The notes below the pieces were generated by a model. The model was not told the origin of the DNA. It did not search any database and worked only from the letters and a program-made list of their open reading frames with translations. Shown here piece after piece: positions 17,612 to 25,850 of a stretch of DNA of 64,000 nucleotides; positions within the stretch are counted from its first letter, which is position 1; every line of letters starts with the position of its first letter. The stretch is from Oceanisphaera arctica. GTDB taxonomy: Bacteria; Pseudomonadota; Gammaproteobacteria; Enterobacterales; Aeromonadaceae. Location: NCBI RefSeq assembly GCF_002936955.1, contig NZ_MPZM01000010.1, forward strand, positions 1-64,000, written 5' to 3'. The translations under genes and the position numbers were made by a program.

Positions 17612-19069
17612 TTATCCCTGTTCGCTGCCGTTGCTGGCGCTGGTGTCGTCGTCGGTGCCGTGTAGCTTGGCGGCCAGCTCGAACAGCAGGCGGCGCTTGT
17701 CCTTGTCGGGCATCCCTTCCACCAGGGCGGCCAGTTGGCTATCAAGGGCGGCATCGGGCTTTTGCGCCAGCCCGGCATGTTCCAGCATGGCCCGCTCTAT
17801 CCGTTCGGCGGGGTCCCTCAGCTCGTCGGCACTGAATGATAAATAACCCTCGGTCACATCGTCGCGCTTGCTCTTGTGGTTCATCAGCCGCTTGAGAATG
17901 TAGGTGCCCACGCCCACCAGCTCGGCCACGCTGCCAAAGGTGCGCCGGGCATCATGGCAGGCAAAGGCGATCGGCTTGAGCCCGTCCGGGTTGGGGTTGG
18001 GCACGGTGGCGGCAACAATCCGGGTGATGGTCTTGCGGGGATCGTGGGCAGGCTTGGCCATGTCCGGCCCTGGGAACACATAGGGGCTAATGGTCCCGCA
18101 CACGTTCCAGCGGCGGCGAAAGATGGTTAACAGGGTATCGGTGATCGGCAGCTCCAACGGGTCGCCGTTCTTGGTTTCCTCAATCCAGAAGTAACGGCCC
18201 CCAAGGTTTACCCGGTCCCACGTCAGCCCGAACACCTCCGAACGGCGCAAGCCGGTAAACAGGGCCACGTCCAGCCCGTCACAGATAGCGGCGCGGGTAT
18301 CCTCCCGGCTGGCTATGGCCTCGCTTCGTACCAGCTCCACGGCGGCCAGCCAGCGGCCCAAATCGTGGTTACGGATTCGGCTGGTCTTGCGGGAGACGTG
18401 GTTCCATTGCCGTTTAGTGGATAGCACCATGGTTGGCGGATCGGGCAGCAGGGTCTGCCCGTCCTCGTCGCGGTAGTGGTCATGTGAAAAGCGGTAAACG
18501 GCCCTCAGTGCCCGCCCCCATAAATCCGCCTGGGCCTTGCTGGCCTTTCGCATCTCCACGCGCCGGCCCTCGGCGTTCGTCCAGGACACGCGCCCCTCGC
18601 TGATCGCCTTGTGCCGTTGCTGTACCCGTTCGCGGGTAATGTGGCGCAAGGGCTGGCGCATCCATTCCTGTGAGTAGTTGCCCAGTACGGCCCGGTATTG
18701 GTTGCGGGTGGTCTCCTTGATACGGTCGCCTCGGCTGGCAATGTATTCCTCAAGGGCTTCCGATAGGGTGACATTAGCCTGCTCATGGACGCGGCGTGTC
18801 TCGTTCGGGTTGTTCCCTGTGGTGGCGATCTCTTGCAGCACGTCCAGGGCTTTCCTTCTCGCCCCGTCAATAGTCAGATCAGGCCATACGCCGATAGTGG
18901 AACGGATGAACTTGCCGCCTTTCTTGCGGATCACACAGAAGGCTTTTCGCCCACTGGGTGCCACTCGAACACGCAGCCCGGAAACCTTGGTGTCTGCGTA
19001 CTCCTTGCGGCCAGTCTCTGGTACTGGCAGGTCAGCTAAAGCCCGCTTGGTGAAGTTGAATTTATCCAT
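17612..19069 (-). CDS. int: Tyrosine-recombinase integrase
   Basis: Catalyses site-specific integration and excision at the tRNA-Ile(CAT) site. 485 aa from ATG 19069 (MDKFNFTKRALADLPVPETG), with AGGGCGG upstream. The frame stays open to 19162, but those extra codons only translate the GGGATACC repeats, so the shorter start is preferred. N-terminal arm-binding/DUF4102-type domain (YADTKVSGLRVRVAPSGRKAF), central core-binding domain, then a catalytic domain with TGLRRSEV (first Arg), HDARRTF (H-x-x-R) and a NHKSKRDDVTEGYLS tail with the nucleophilic Tyr. The last ~60 residues are acidic and polar. P4-like integrase type. Confidence 0.93.
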   Translation of the reverse strand: MDKFNFTKRALADLPVPETGRKEYADTKVSGLRVRVAPSGRKAFCVIRKKGGKFIRSTIGVWPDLTIDGARRKALDVLQEIATTGNNPNETRRVHEQANVTLSEALEEYIASRGDRIKETTRNQYRAVLGNYSQEWMRQPLRHITRERVQQRHKAISEGRVSWTNAEGRRVEMRKASKAQADLWGRALRAVYRFSHDHYRDEDGQTLLPDPPTMVLSTKRQWNHVSRKTSRIRNHDLGRWLAAVELVRSEAIASREDTRAAICDGLDVALFTGLRRSEVFGLTWDRVNLGGRYFWIEETKNGDPLELPITDTLLTIFRRRWNVCGTISPYVFPGPDMAKPAHDPRKTITRIVAATVPNPNPDGLKPIAFACHDARRTFGSVAELVGVGTYILKRLMNHKSKRDDVTEGYLSFSADELRDPAERIERAMLEHAGLAQKPDAALDSQLAALVEGMPDKDKRRLLFELAAKLHGTDDDTSASNGSEQG

Positions 19070-19106
19070 TCTGCCGCCCTTATTCGCCCTGATCGTTTGG
19101 TCCTGC

Positions 19107-19146
19107 GGGATACCTATGGGATACCTTGGGATACCATTGGGATACT
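19107..19146. repeat. Right-end GGGATACC repeats (probable integrase arm sites)
   Basis: Copies start at 19107, 19118, 19128 and 19139 (the last is GGGATACT), spaced 11, 10 and 11 bases, that is one per helical turn. They lie just upstream of the integrase start and about 110 bases inside attR. The first two copies and their spacer repeat exactly at the left end. Confidence 0.75.
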
Positions 19147-19255
19147 TTAGCGGGGTATTCACAGGGAATCAAGGGGAGCAACAAGTCATGATAAAGCATT
19201 GATTTAGTTATAATTGAACATCAGGCGGGATATTCAGGGATTCATATTGGCCGTA

Positions 19256-19306
19256 ACTCATAATCGTTAGGTCCCCAGTTCAAGTCTGGGAGGGGCCACC
19301 AAATAT
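19256..19306 (+). repeat. attR: direct repeat of the tRNA 3' end
   Basis: 51 bases identical to 10362-10412. It lacks the acceptor 5' strand and D-arm and therefore is not a tRNA gene. The native tRNA terminator follows at once, which marks this as the original chromosomal side. Confidence 0.95.
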
Positions 19307-19345
19307 AAAAAGGACTGACAGCTTCATGGCTGCCAGTCCTTTTTT
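19307..19345 (+). terminator. Native terminator of tRNA-Ile(CAT), displaced by the insertion
   Basis: AAGGACTG...CAGTCCTT stem with an inner CAG/CTG pairing, followed by TTTTT. It directly follows attR, so before insertion it would have followed the tRNA. The remaining ~180 bases to the next gene show no other feature. Confidence 0.85.
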
Positions 19346-19524
19346 GTGTGCCGCCTATGTGCCGCTTTGCAGCGGGAACATAGTCGGCGCCATGCCCAGG
19401 CAAGCTGGTTCGGTCTGCGTAACTATTCAAAGTAAGAGGGTTCGTCCTCGGCCCGACTTTCATGTACCGCTGTAGGTGTCGCCCTACGGCTACTCAACCT
19501 ACCAGGACAGCTGACACCTTGCCA

Positions 19525-20457
19525 TTATTGATTATCCCGCAATGCCAGCCGCACATTCTCGGCCGTCACACTGCTCACCCGCACATTCGACTCTTCGGTC
19601 ACGCCGGCAATATGAGGCGTCAATACCAGATTTGGCACGCCATGAAAGGGGTTATCGGCTGTCATGGGTTCGGTTTCAAATACATCCAGCATGGCACCGG
19701 CCAAACGCTGTTCTTTCAAGGCATCGGCCAAGGCGCTGTCATCGACAACTCCACCGCGGGCAGTATTTATTAGTACTGCATCCGGTTTCATCAAGGAAAG
19801 AGAATCGGCATTAATCAGGTGTCTGGTACTCTCGACCAGCGGCACATGCAGGCTGAGTCCATCTACCTGTCTTAACAACTGGTCCAGGGACAGTGGAGTA
19901 ACGCCTTCTTCCTCCCATACCCCATTGCTGTCTTTGATATAAGGATCAAAAGCCGAAACCCGCATACCCAGTGCCTTGGCTTTGCGGGCAACCAAACGGG
20001 ATATACCACCAAAACCCACCAGTCCAAGGTGACGTTGATTTACCTCCCTGCCAACCAGTTGGGTGCGTGGCCAGTCGCCGGAGAGCATTGCCGCGTTAGA
20101 GTGATAGGCTCCTCGCAACAACATCAACAGGCCGGTAATGACATATTCGGCGACCGACTCACTATTGGCGCCGGTGGCGGGAAACACCCGAATACCCGCC
20201 CCTTCACAGGCTTGCATATCGATATTGTCCAGACCCACACCAAGCCGACCGACAACACGCAGGCTGGGCAATGCTGCCAGCAGCTTGCCTCTCACCTGGG
20301 TACGATTACGCACGATCAGGGCGCGCGCCGATGTCGACAGGGACAATAACTCTTGCGGACGATCAACCAGAGTCGGATCATAATGTACCGAGAATTCATT
20401 CCTCAATGCATCGACTGCGTCCTCGTCCATAAACTCTGAAATAACAATATCAACCAT
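19525..20457 (-). CDS. slcC: D-isomer-specific 2-hydroxyacid dehydrogenase, probable sulfolactate dehydrogenase
   Basis: 310 aa NAD(P)-dependent dehydrogenase of the phosphoglycerate dehydrogenase family. NAD-binding loop LGLVGFGGISRLVARKAKALG near residue 145; catalytic Arg in NTARGGVVDD, Glu in FETEP and His in LTPHIAG. The N-terminus MVDIVISEFMDEDAV and RALIVRNRTQV closely recall SlcC, the (S)-sulfolactate dehydrogenase that makes 3-sulfopyruvate; the substrate call is by resemblance and by its neighbours (hpsN and cuyA homologues). It is last in the minus-strand sulfonate cluster but separated from the symporter by a terminator, so it likely has its own promoter in the 161-base gap. Alternative: a related hydroxyacid dehydrogenase. 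Confidence 0.7.
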   Translation of the reverse strand: MVDIVISEFMDEDAVDALRNEFSVHYDPTLVDRPQELLSLSTSARALIVRNRTQVRGKLLAALPSLRVVGRLGVGLDNIDMQACEGAGIRVFPATGANSESVAEYVITGLLMLLRGAYHSNAAMLSGDWPRTQLVGREVNQRHLGLVGFGGISRLVARKAKALGMRVSAFDPYIKDSNGVWEEEGVTPLSLDQLLRQVDGLSLHVPLVESTRHLINADSLSLMKPDAVLINTARGGVVDDSALADALKEQRLAGAMLDVFETEPMTADNPFHGVPNLVLTPHIAGVTEESNVRVSSVTAENVRLALRDNQ

Positions 20458-20558
20458 CTTTTAATCCTAAGTTTTATCCTGGTCAGTTCCGATTTGATGT
20501 AACGATCCGGTTTGTTCTGAGGAACTGGCACCACTTTCCTTCTGGTAAAGGAACATTC

Positions 20559-20589
20559 AAAAAAAACACCAGACCGAAATAGTCTGGTG
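20559..20589 (-). terminator. Terminator after the symporter gene
   Basis: CACCAGAC/GTCTGGTG stem with a seven-base loop. On the minus strand it is followed by eight T. It separates the symporter from the downstream slcC-like gene. Confidence 0.9.
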
Positions 20590-20619
20590 CTTCCGTGAGC
20601 CAAAGCGAGTATTAATAAA

Positions 20620-21882
20620 TCAAACCGCTTTCTTGTAGTAGATGTCCTTGTCCAGCTCACCTTCGCTGTGGGCGATCAACACGGATACCGCCGCATCACC
20701 CGTGACGTTGATGGTGGTACGTGCCATGTCCAGAATACGGTCGATGCCGGCAACCAGAGCAATCCCTTCGAGTGGCAGGCCGACCGAGCTCAGTACGAGA
20801 GACAGTACAATCAGACCACCGCCGGGTACCGATGCGGTTCCGATAGAAGCCAGGATTGCGGTCAGCAGTATCATGCCGTATTCGGCCATTCCCAAATCAA
20901 TACCGTAGGCCTGAGCGATGAATACGGCGGTCAACGCCTGATAGAGGGCGGTGCCATCCAGATTAATGGTGGTACCGACGGGCAAGACAAAGCTGGCCAC
21001 ATCCTTGGATACGCCCAGATTATGACGCGCACAAGCCATGGTTACAGGCAGAGTACCGGCGGCAGTGGTCGTGCTGAAGGCGACCAGCTGAGCTTCGAAA
21101 ATCCCTTTGAAAAACACAATGGGATTTAGACGAGTCAGAAGCGCCAGCCCACCACCCAGGGTGACCACCGCATGGATGATACAACCGAGATAAACACCAG
21201 CAATGACCTTACCCAGAGGCAATAACACTTCCAGACCGTATTGACCGGTAGTGGTAGCAATCAATGCGAACACACCGTAAGGGGCGAAGGCAATCACCAA
21301 GTCGGTCAGCTTGTACATCACATCGGCAAAGGCATCGAATACCTTTCTCACCGGATCCGCTTTTTCTCCGACCAGGTTGATGGCGATACCGAGAAAAATG
21401 GCAAACAGGATGATCTGCAGCACATCACCGTTGGCAAAGGAGGCAAAGGGATTGGTGGGGATAATGTTCAGCAGGGTATCGACGATACTTGGCGCCGACT
21501 TCACATCAATAGCAGTCGCACTCCCCAGATCCATACCAACACCGGGTTCAAGCCAGACGGCCAGTGCCAGGCCAATGGGAATGGCAATGGCTGTGGTCAC
21601 GATATAGGTAACAAAGGTTTTTATTCCTATCCGCCCCATGCGGGTCACGTCCTTGATGGCGGTGACACCACAGACCAGGGAGATAAAAATCAGGGGAACA
21701 ACCAGCATCTTGATGGCGGCGATAAAGGCCTTGCCGATGGGATGCAAAACCGCCGCATCTTCTCCCAACAGAAAGCCCGTGACTGCTCCCAAAACCAAAC
21801 CAATTAATACCTTCTGCCAGATCTGCAGTCTTTTCCACCAGTTGGCATCTTTCATTTTTACCTGCGCCGTTAGGGTACTCAT
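20620..21882 (-). CDS. Dicarboxylate/amino acid:cation symporter (DAACS family)
   Basis: 420 aa, 8+ membrane segments, family of GltP/DctA/GltT. Signature elements are visible: a serine/threonine-rich AFSTTTAAGTLPVTMACA (hairpin 1), the NMDGT-type motif as NLDGTALYQ, and a late SIGTASVPGGG (hairpin 2). Substrates in the family are aspartate, glutamate and C4-dicarboxylates. Beside a cysteate-type pathway and an Asp/Glu-racemase homologue, cysteate or aspartate (cysteate is the sulfonate analogue of aspartate) is a reasonable guess. Good ribosome-binding site AAGGAG. Its own terminator follows. Confidence 0.88.
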   Translation of the reverse strand: MSTLTAQVKMKDANWWKRLQIWQKVLIGLVLGAVTGFLLGEDAAVLHPIGKAFIAAIKMLVVPLIFISLVCGVTAIKDVTRMGRIGIKTFVTYIVTTAIAIPIGLALAVWLEPGVGMDLGSATAIDVKSAPSIVDTLLNIIPTNPFASFANGDVLQIILFAIFLGIAINLVGEKADPVRKVFDAFADVMYKLTDLVIAFAPYGVFALIATTTGQYGLEVLLPLGKVIAGVYLGCIIHAVVTLGGGLALLTRLNPIVFFKGIFEAQLVAFSTTTAAGTLPVTMACARHNLGVSKDVASFVLPVGTTINLDGTALYQALTAVFIAQAYGIDLGMAEYGMILLTAILASIGTASVPGGGLIVLSLVLSSVGLPLEGIALVAGIDRILDMARTTINVTGDAAVSVLIAHSEGELDKDIYYKKAV

Positions 21883-22028
21883 CGTTGAACTCCTTTTCTT
21901 TTTTATTCATAGCCTTATCGGCACAAAAAAATGGCATTACTGAGATTCCTGGAAAAGAAAAACAGAATGCCATTCAACGTCACATCAAAAATCTGAAAGC
22001 CGTATTTTCAAGGTCAGTACCAATATCA

Positions 22029-22745
22029 TCAAGCTGACTCTTTTATCGTCCCTTTCACCCTGTAAACGATATGCTCTGCCAGCAGCTGAGAAGCATCATA
22101 AACGGGTAGATCCGTGGTCAGTTTGTCGGAAATCACCGACAGTTCGGTACAGGCCAGAACAAGGCACTCGGCACCTCTTGATTTAAGATCTTCGGCCGCT
22201 TCATGATATCTGGCCAGAATGTCGGCATCATGCGTCTTTGCCTTCACCCGCTTGATCAATTCCATCACATTGTCCTGATGCTCCGGGGATGGAAACAGGG
22301 TTTCCACATCCTCGACATCGAACTTGTCATGATACAGACGGATATTTTCGACGGCCGTGGAGGCCAGCATACCGACCTTGCGAATGTTCGGCTGACAGCG
22401 CTTAACATGTTGTACCGTCACATCCAGGATATTCACCACCGGGATGGAAACCGCGGCTACCACCTCCGGGTAATACATGTGGGCGGTATTGCACGGGATC
22501 ACAAGAAAGTCCACACCGGCCCGTTCAAGTCCCCGGGCCATCTTCGCCATGAAGGGGGCCGGACTTTCTCCCGTCCCCTCTATCAAGGCCTTGATCCGGG
22601 AGGGGACCTTGGGGTTGTTGTCGACCAGCATGTGGATATGGTCGATATCATCCCAGGCCGGGGTGGCGGCAATCACACGGCGCATCAAATCCACCGTCGC
22701 CTCCGGCCCCATACCTCCTATCACACCAACAGTCTGTTCACTCAT
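22029..22745 (-). CDS. Aspartate/glutamate racemase family protein
   Basis: 238 aa, cofactor-independent racemase fold. Two catalytic cysteines are visible in VIPCNTAHMYY (near residue 83) and LVLACTELSV (near residue 195); N-terminal GVIGGMGPEATVDLMRRV. YgeA/RacX-like. In this cluster the substrate may be cysteate, linking D- and L-cysteate before the CuyA-like lyase; that is inferred from structural similarity of aspartate and cysteate and from the neighbours only. 55 bases downstream of dctM, same strand. Confidence 0.85.
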   Translation of the reverse strand: MSEQTVGVIGGMGPEATVDLMRRVIAATPAWDDIDHIHMLVDNNPKVPSRIKALIEGTGESPAPFMAKMARGLERAGVDFLVIPCNTAHMYYPEVVAAVSIPVVNILDVTVQHVKRCQPNIRKVGMLASTAVENIRLYHDKFDVEDVETLFPSPEHQDNVMELIKRVKAKTHDADILARYHEAAEDLKSRGAECLVLACTELSVISDKLTTDLPVYDASQLLAEHIVYRVKGTIKESA

Positions 22746-22800
22746 TTAGATCCATCCAGTTCAAAAAATGATAACTCTGCCATCTGCGGTTCCGGCAGCA

Positions 22801-24081
22801 TTAATATCCGAAGAGCTCCGGCAGCCAGAGTACCAGCTCGGGAAAGAAGGCCAGCAACACCACCACGAAGATCTCCACCAGCACAAAGGGAATTGCCTTG
22901 GCCGAAATTTCCTCGATGGAAACCTTGGCAATACTGGAGCCGATAAACATGTTTTCTCCCAGCGGCGGGGTGGAGAAGCCGATTTCACAGCAGCACACCA
23001 GCACGATACCGAAGTGAATGGGATCCACGCCCAGGCTGACCATCACCGGCAACAGCACCGGCGTCACTATCATGATGGTGGCCAGGGTTTCCAGGAACAT
23101 GCCGACGAAGATCAGGAAGACGATCACGATGATCCAGATCAGCGCCAGACTGCCGGTCATTTCCAGCATCGACTGGGCAATCATCCCCGGAATGTCATTT
23201 TCTACCAGGATCCGGCCAAAGGCGGTGGCAGTGAACATGATGATCAGCACCCGGCCGGTCAGCCAGGTAGTGGAGTTCAGCGATTCCTTGAAGCCATCCA
23301 GTTTCAGTTCTTTATGAACGAAAATACCGATAAAGAGGGTATAGAATACCGACACCACAGCGGCTTCGGTGGGGGTAAAGAGTCCCGAATAGATGCCACC
23401 GAGGATGACCACCGGTGCCAGTATCGCCCAGATACCGTCTTTACAGGCCTTGCGCAGGGCGCCAGGCGGATGAATATTGCCGGAAACATACCCCTTTTTC
23501 TTGCTGATCACATAGTTGGCAATCATCAGGCCGCCAGCCAGCATGATCCCCGGCAGTATGCCGGCCATGAACAGCTTGGTAATGGACTCACTGGCGGTTA
23601 CCCCATAGATAACCATGGGGATGCTAGGCGGTATCACCACGCCAAGGCCACCGGATGATGCCGTCAGCGCCGCCGAATAACTGCGCCCGTAGCCCCTGTC
23701 GACCATGGCGGGGATCATCAGCATGCCCACCGCCGCAGTGGTCGCCGGACCAGATCCGGAAATGGCGCCAAAAAACATGCTCGCCAGAATGGCGGAAAAA
23801 CCCAGACCGCCAGCCATGGGTCCGGCCATTACCTCGGCAATATGCACCAGCCGGCGTGAAATGCCCGCGCTCTGCATCAAGGCGCCGGACAGAATAAAAG
23901 CTGGCAGTGCCATGATGGGGAAGGAATCCACTGCGTTCCATGCGGTCTGCACCAGAGACACAAAGTCATCGCCGGCCGCCAGATAAACGGTCAGCGCCGA
24001 CGCCCCCAAGGCCACCACGATAGGAGCACCGATGACCAGCAAAAAGAAAAACATACCAAACAAAATAAAGGGAGCTGTCAT
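22801..24081 (-). CDS. TRAP transporter large permease (DctM type)
   Basis: 426 aa, about 12 membrane segments, large subunit of a tripartite ATP-independent periplasmic transporter driven by the sodium gradient. Typical signatures: FGAISGSGPATTAAVG, SSGGLGVVIPPSIPMVIYG and PPLGENMFI near the end. Together with the dctQ and dctP genes upstream (same strand) it makes a complete uptake system. Context (HpsN- and CuyA-like enzymes) points to a sulfonate such as DHPS, as for HpsKLM; no binding-site evidence. Confidence 0.93.
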   Translation of the reverse strand: MTAPFILFGMFFFLLVIGAPIVVALGASALTVYLAAGDDFVSLVQTAWNAVDSFPIMALPAFILSGALMQSAGISRRLVHIAEVMAGPMAGGLGFSAILASMFFGAISGSGPATTAAVGMLMIPAMVDRGYGRSYSAALTASSGGLGVVIPPSIPMVIYGVTASESITKLFMAGILPGIMLAGGLMIANYVISKKKGYVSGNIHPPGALRKACKDGIWAILAPVVILGGIYSGLFTPTEAAVVSVFYTLFIGIFVHKELKLDGFKESLNSTTWLTGRVLIIMFTATAFGRILVENDIPGMIAQSMLEMTGSLALIWIIVIVFLIFVGMFLETLATIMIVTPVLLPVMVSLGVDPIHFGIVLVCCCEIGFSTPPLGENMFIGSSIAKVSIEEISAKAIPFVLVEIFVVVLLAFFPELVLWLPELFGY

Positions 24082-24114
24082 TATCTGATCCTCTTACCCC
24101 AAAAAATCCATCTA

Positions 24115-24681
24115 TTAAGCCAAGGGGCCACTGCCATTGTGCCCAGTCTTTGAAGCCGGTGTGCTCATAATATTCTCTTCCAGGTTGGGCTCATCCACAT
24201 CACCAAATTTCACCCCGCAGACCAGTTTCAGGTAATTCACCTGGATAATCCGCAGGCTGGTCAGGGTGAATGAAATCGGGAAAATCATGTACAGGTAAGC
24301 CATCGACCAATCCAGGGCCGGAGAGAAATAGGTAAACTCCATCATGGAGTCAATGACCTCGATACTCTTGATGGTCATCAGGGTATTGAAGGCAATCCAG
24401 AAAACATCACCCAACAGCTCAACAATATTCCTCAGCTTGTCCGGCATCATTCTCAGATGAAAGGTCACCCGGTTGTGAGCCGACAGCCTTGCCGCATAAG
24501 AGGCGCCAAGAAAAACAAACCAGACAAAAGCAAACCGGGACAGCTCCTCACTCCAGGGGATACCGTAATTGAAGAACACCCTCAATATGACCTGCATGAA
24601 CAACAAGACCACAAACAAACACAGCAATAGCTGGCAGACATAATTTTCCAGCTTGTCCATCTGCTTTAACAGTTTAAACAT
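24115..24681 (-). CDS. TRAP transporter small permease (DctQ type)
   Basis: 188 aa from ATG 24681 (MFKLLKQMDKLENYVCQ), with GGAG eight bases upstream; the frame extends to 24732 without a start signal. Four membrane segments and the family's PWSEELSRFAFVWFVFLGASYAARL motif region near residue 50, where positively charged residues contact the substrate-binding subunit. Ends 33 bases before dctM. Confidence 0.9.
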   Translation of the reverse strand: MFKLLKQMDKLENYVCQLLLCLFVVLLFMQVILRVFFNYGIPWSEELSRFAFVWFVFLGASYAARLSAHNRVTFHLRMMPDKLRNIVELLGDVFWIAFNTLMTIKSIEVIDSMMEFTYFSPALDWSMAYLYMIFPISFTLTSLRIIQVNYLKLVCGVKFGDVDEPNLEENIMSTPASKTGHNGSGPLA

Positions 24682-24780
24682 GGTAACGCTCCGATAAAGA
24701 GAACGGAGTGAAGACTCCGCCCCCTTATTCAACTTTCAACCCACTTCGTCAAAACCGGTTAACAGCATTCGAAATCAGGG

Positions 24781-25779
24781 TTACTTCAACTGCTCCAGCA
24801 CGGCCTCGAAGCTTTCTTTACCACCGATGGAGTCATAGAACTGGGGCCAGACCTTTTCTTTGGCTATTTCAATCCATTTATCTTCATCTTCCAGGGTAAA
24901 GACTTCCATGCCGTTATCGATCATGTTCTGCTTGGCCTTATCGGCTTCGGACATCTGGAACATCAACGCATGCTGCTGGGCTTCCAGACCGGCTCGGGTC
25001 AGAATATTACGCTCTTCGTCGCTCATCTTGTCGAAGGTACGCTTGCCGATCAGCAGGGGCTGCAGCGAGTACTGATGATGAATTTCGGTCACGTAATCCT
25101 GAATCTCATAGAACTTCATGGTGTTGTTGACGATGTAGGGGTTGTCCTGACCATCAACCACCTGCTGTTGCAGGGCGGTAAAGGTTTCGGTCCAGGCCAT
25201 GGCGATAGGGTTGGCGCCCCAGGCTGCCCAGGAAGCCAGCATAATCGGGTTCTGCGGCACCCGAATCTTGAGCCCCTTCAAGTCTTCCATGTTCTTTACC
25301 GGACGCTTGGAGTTGGTCAGATGGCGGAAGTTGGAGTAGGTCCAGCCCAGGATATTGACACCGACCTGCTTCTGCGCAAGCTGGTTCCAGTGGTCCCCCA
25401 GAGAGCCGGTGGTAATCGTCACCGCATCGGATGAGCTCTTGATCACGTAGGGCATGGTCAGCACACCCAGCTCCTTGGAGAAAGGCGTCACGTTACCGAT
25501 GCCGACCAGAGCCATGTCCAGAGACCCCAGACGTGCGTTCTGCACCATCTCGGTTTCCGAGCCAATGGCACCGTTGGGATACAGGGTCACCTTGATATCG
25601 CCGGCGGAATAATATTCCACCAGATCCTTGAAACGGCTGGCATATGCTCCCTGATCCGAATCCAGGGGATCGCCCATACCCAGTCGCATGGTCTTGGCAT
25701 CCACCAGCGCCGGCAGGGCAACGGAGGCGCAAGCAAGAGAAATCGTCAGGCACTTTGCTAACTTCTTCATAGAGAACAT
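24781..25779 (-). CDS. TRAP transporter substrate-binding protein (DctP type)
   Basis: 332 aa from ATG 25779 (GAGGT seven bases upstream); ATGs at 25785 and 25770 are alternatives. Signal peptide MKKLAKCLTISLACASVALPALVDAK, cleaved after an A-x-A-like site. Mature protein has the DctP signature GLKIRVPQNPIM with the conserved Arg that binds a carboxylate or sulfonate, then VDGQDNPY. Same subfamily as the DctP at 49662-50678 (shared GWTY..FR.LTNSK and RVPQN.IM and AW.ETFT.LQ). Upstream of dctQ by 99 bases, with no strong terminator between. Confidence 0.93.
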   Translation of the reverse strand: MFSMKKLAKCLTISLACASVALPALVDAKTMRLGMGDPLDSDQGAYASRFKDLVEYYSAGDIKVTLYPNGAIGSETEMVQNARLGSLDMALVGIGNVTPFSKELGVLTMPYVIKSSSDAVTITTGSLGDHWNQLAQKQVGVNILGWTYSNFRHLTNSKRPVKNMEDLKGLKIRVPQNPIMLASWAAWGANPIAMAWTETFTALQQQVVDGQDNPYIVNNTMKFYEIQDYVTEIHHQYSLQPLLIGKRTFDKMSDEERNILTRAGLEAQQHALMFQMSEADKAKQNMIDNGMEVFTLEDEDKWIEIAKEKVWPQFYDSIGGKESFEAVLEQLK

Positions 25780-25850
25780 ATTCATTACCTCAATGTATTT
25801 TGTGTGTTTTTACATCCATGAAACTGGAATCTGTTCAGCTGTACAGGGAG

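Larger units (their letters stand above)
10362..19306. mobile_element. ~8.9-kb integrative element in tRNA-Ile(CAT)
   Basis: Bounded by the 51-bp direct repeats, with a tyrosine integrase at the right end transcribed inward. Gene order on the minus strand is integrase, DUF6387-like, AlpA-like, a small wHTH-like protein, then a five-gene operon ending in a primase-like Rep. One ribbon-helix-helix gene is on the plus strand. No conjugation, capsid or terminase genes are recognised, so the element looks like a satellite-type or minimal integrative element that would need help to move. About 2.2 kb at the left end has little convincing coding. It carries no recognised metabolic or resistance cargo. 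Confidence 0.92.

Noticed and set aside
19070-19162. 31-residue N-terminal extension of the integrase
   Set aside because: The codons are the translated GGGATACC repeats, and the ATG at 19069 has its own ribosome-binding site.
19256-19306. Second tRNA-Ile gene
   Set aside because: Only the 3' portion is present; the acceptor 5' strand and D-arm are missing. It is the attR repeat.
19242-19463. Small minus-strand frame across attR (PLPDLNWGPNDYE)
   Set aside because: This peptide is the familiar false translation of the complement of a tRNA 3' end.
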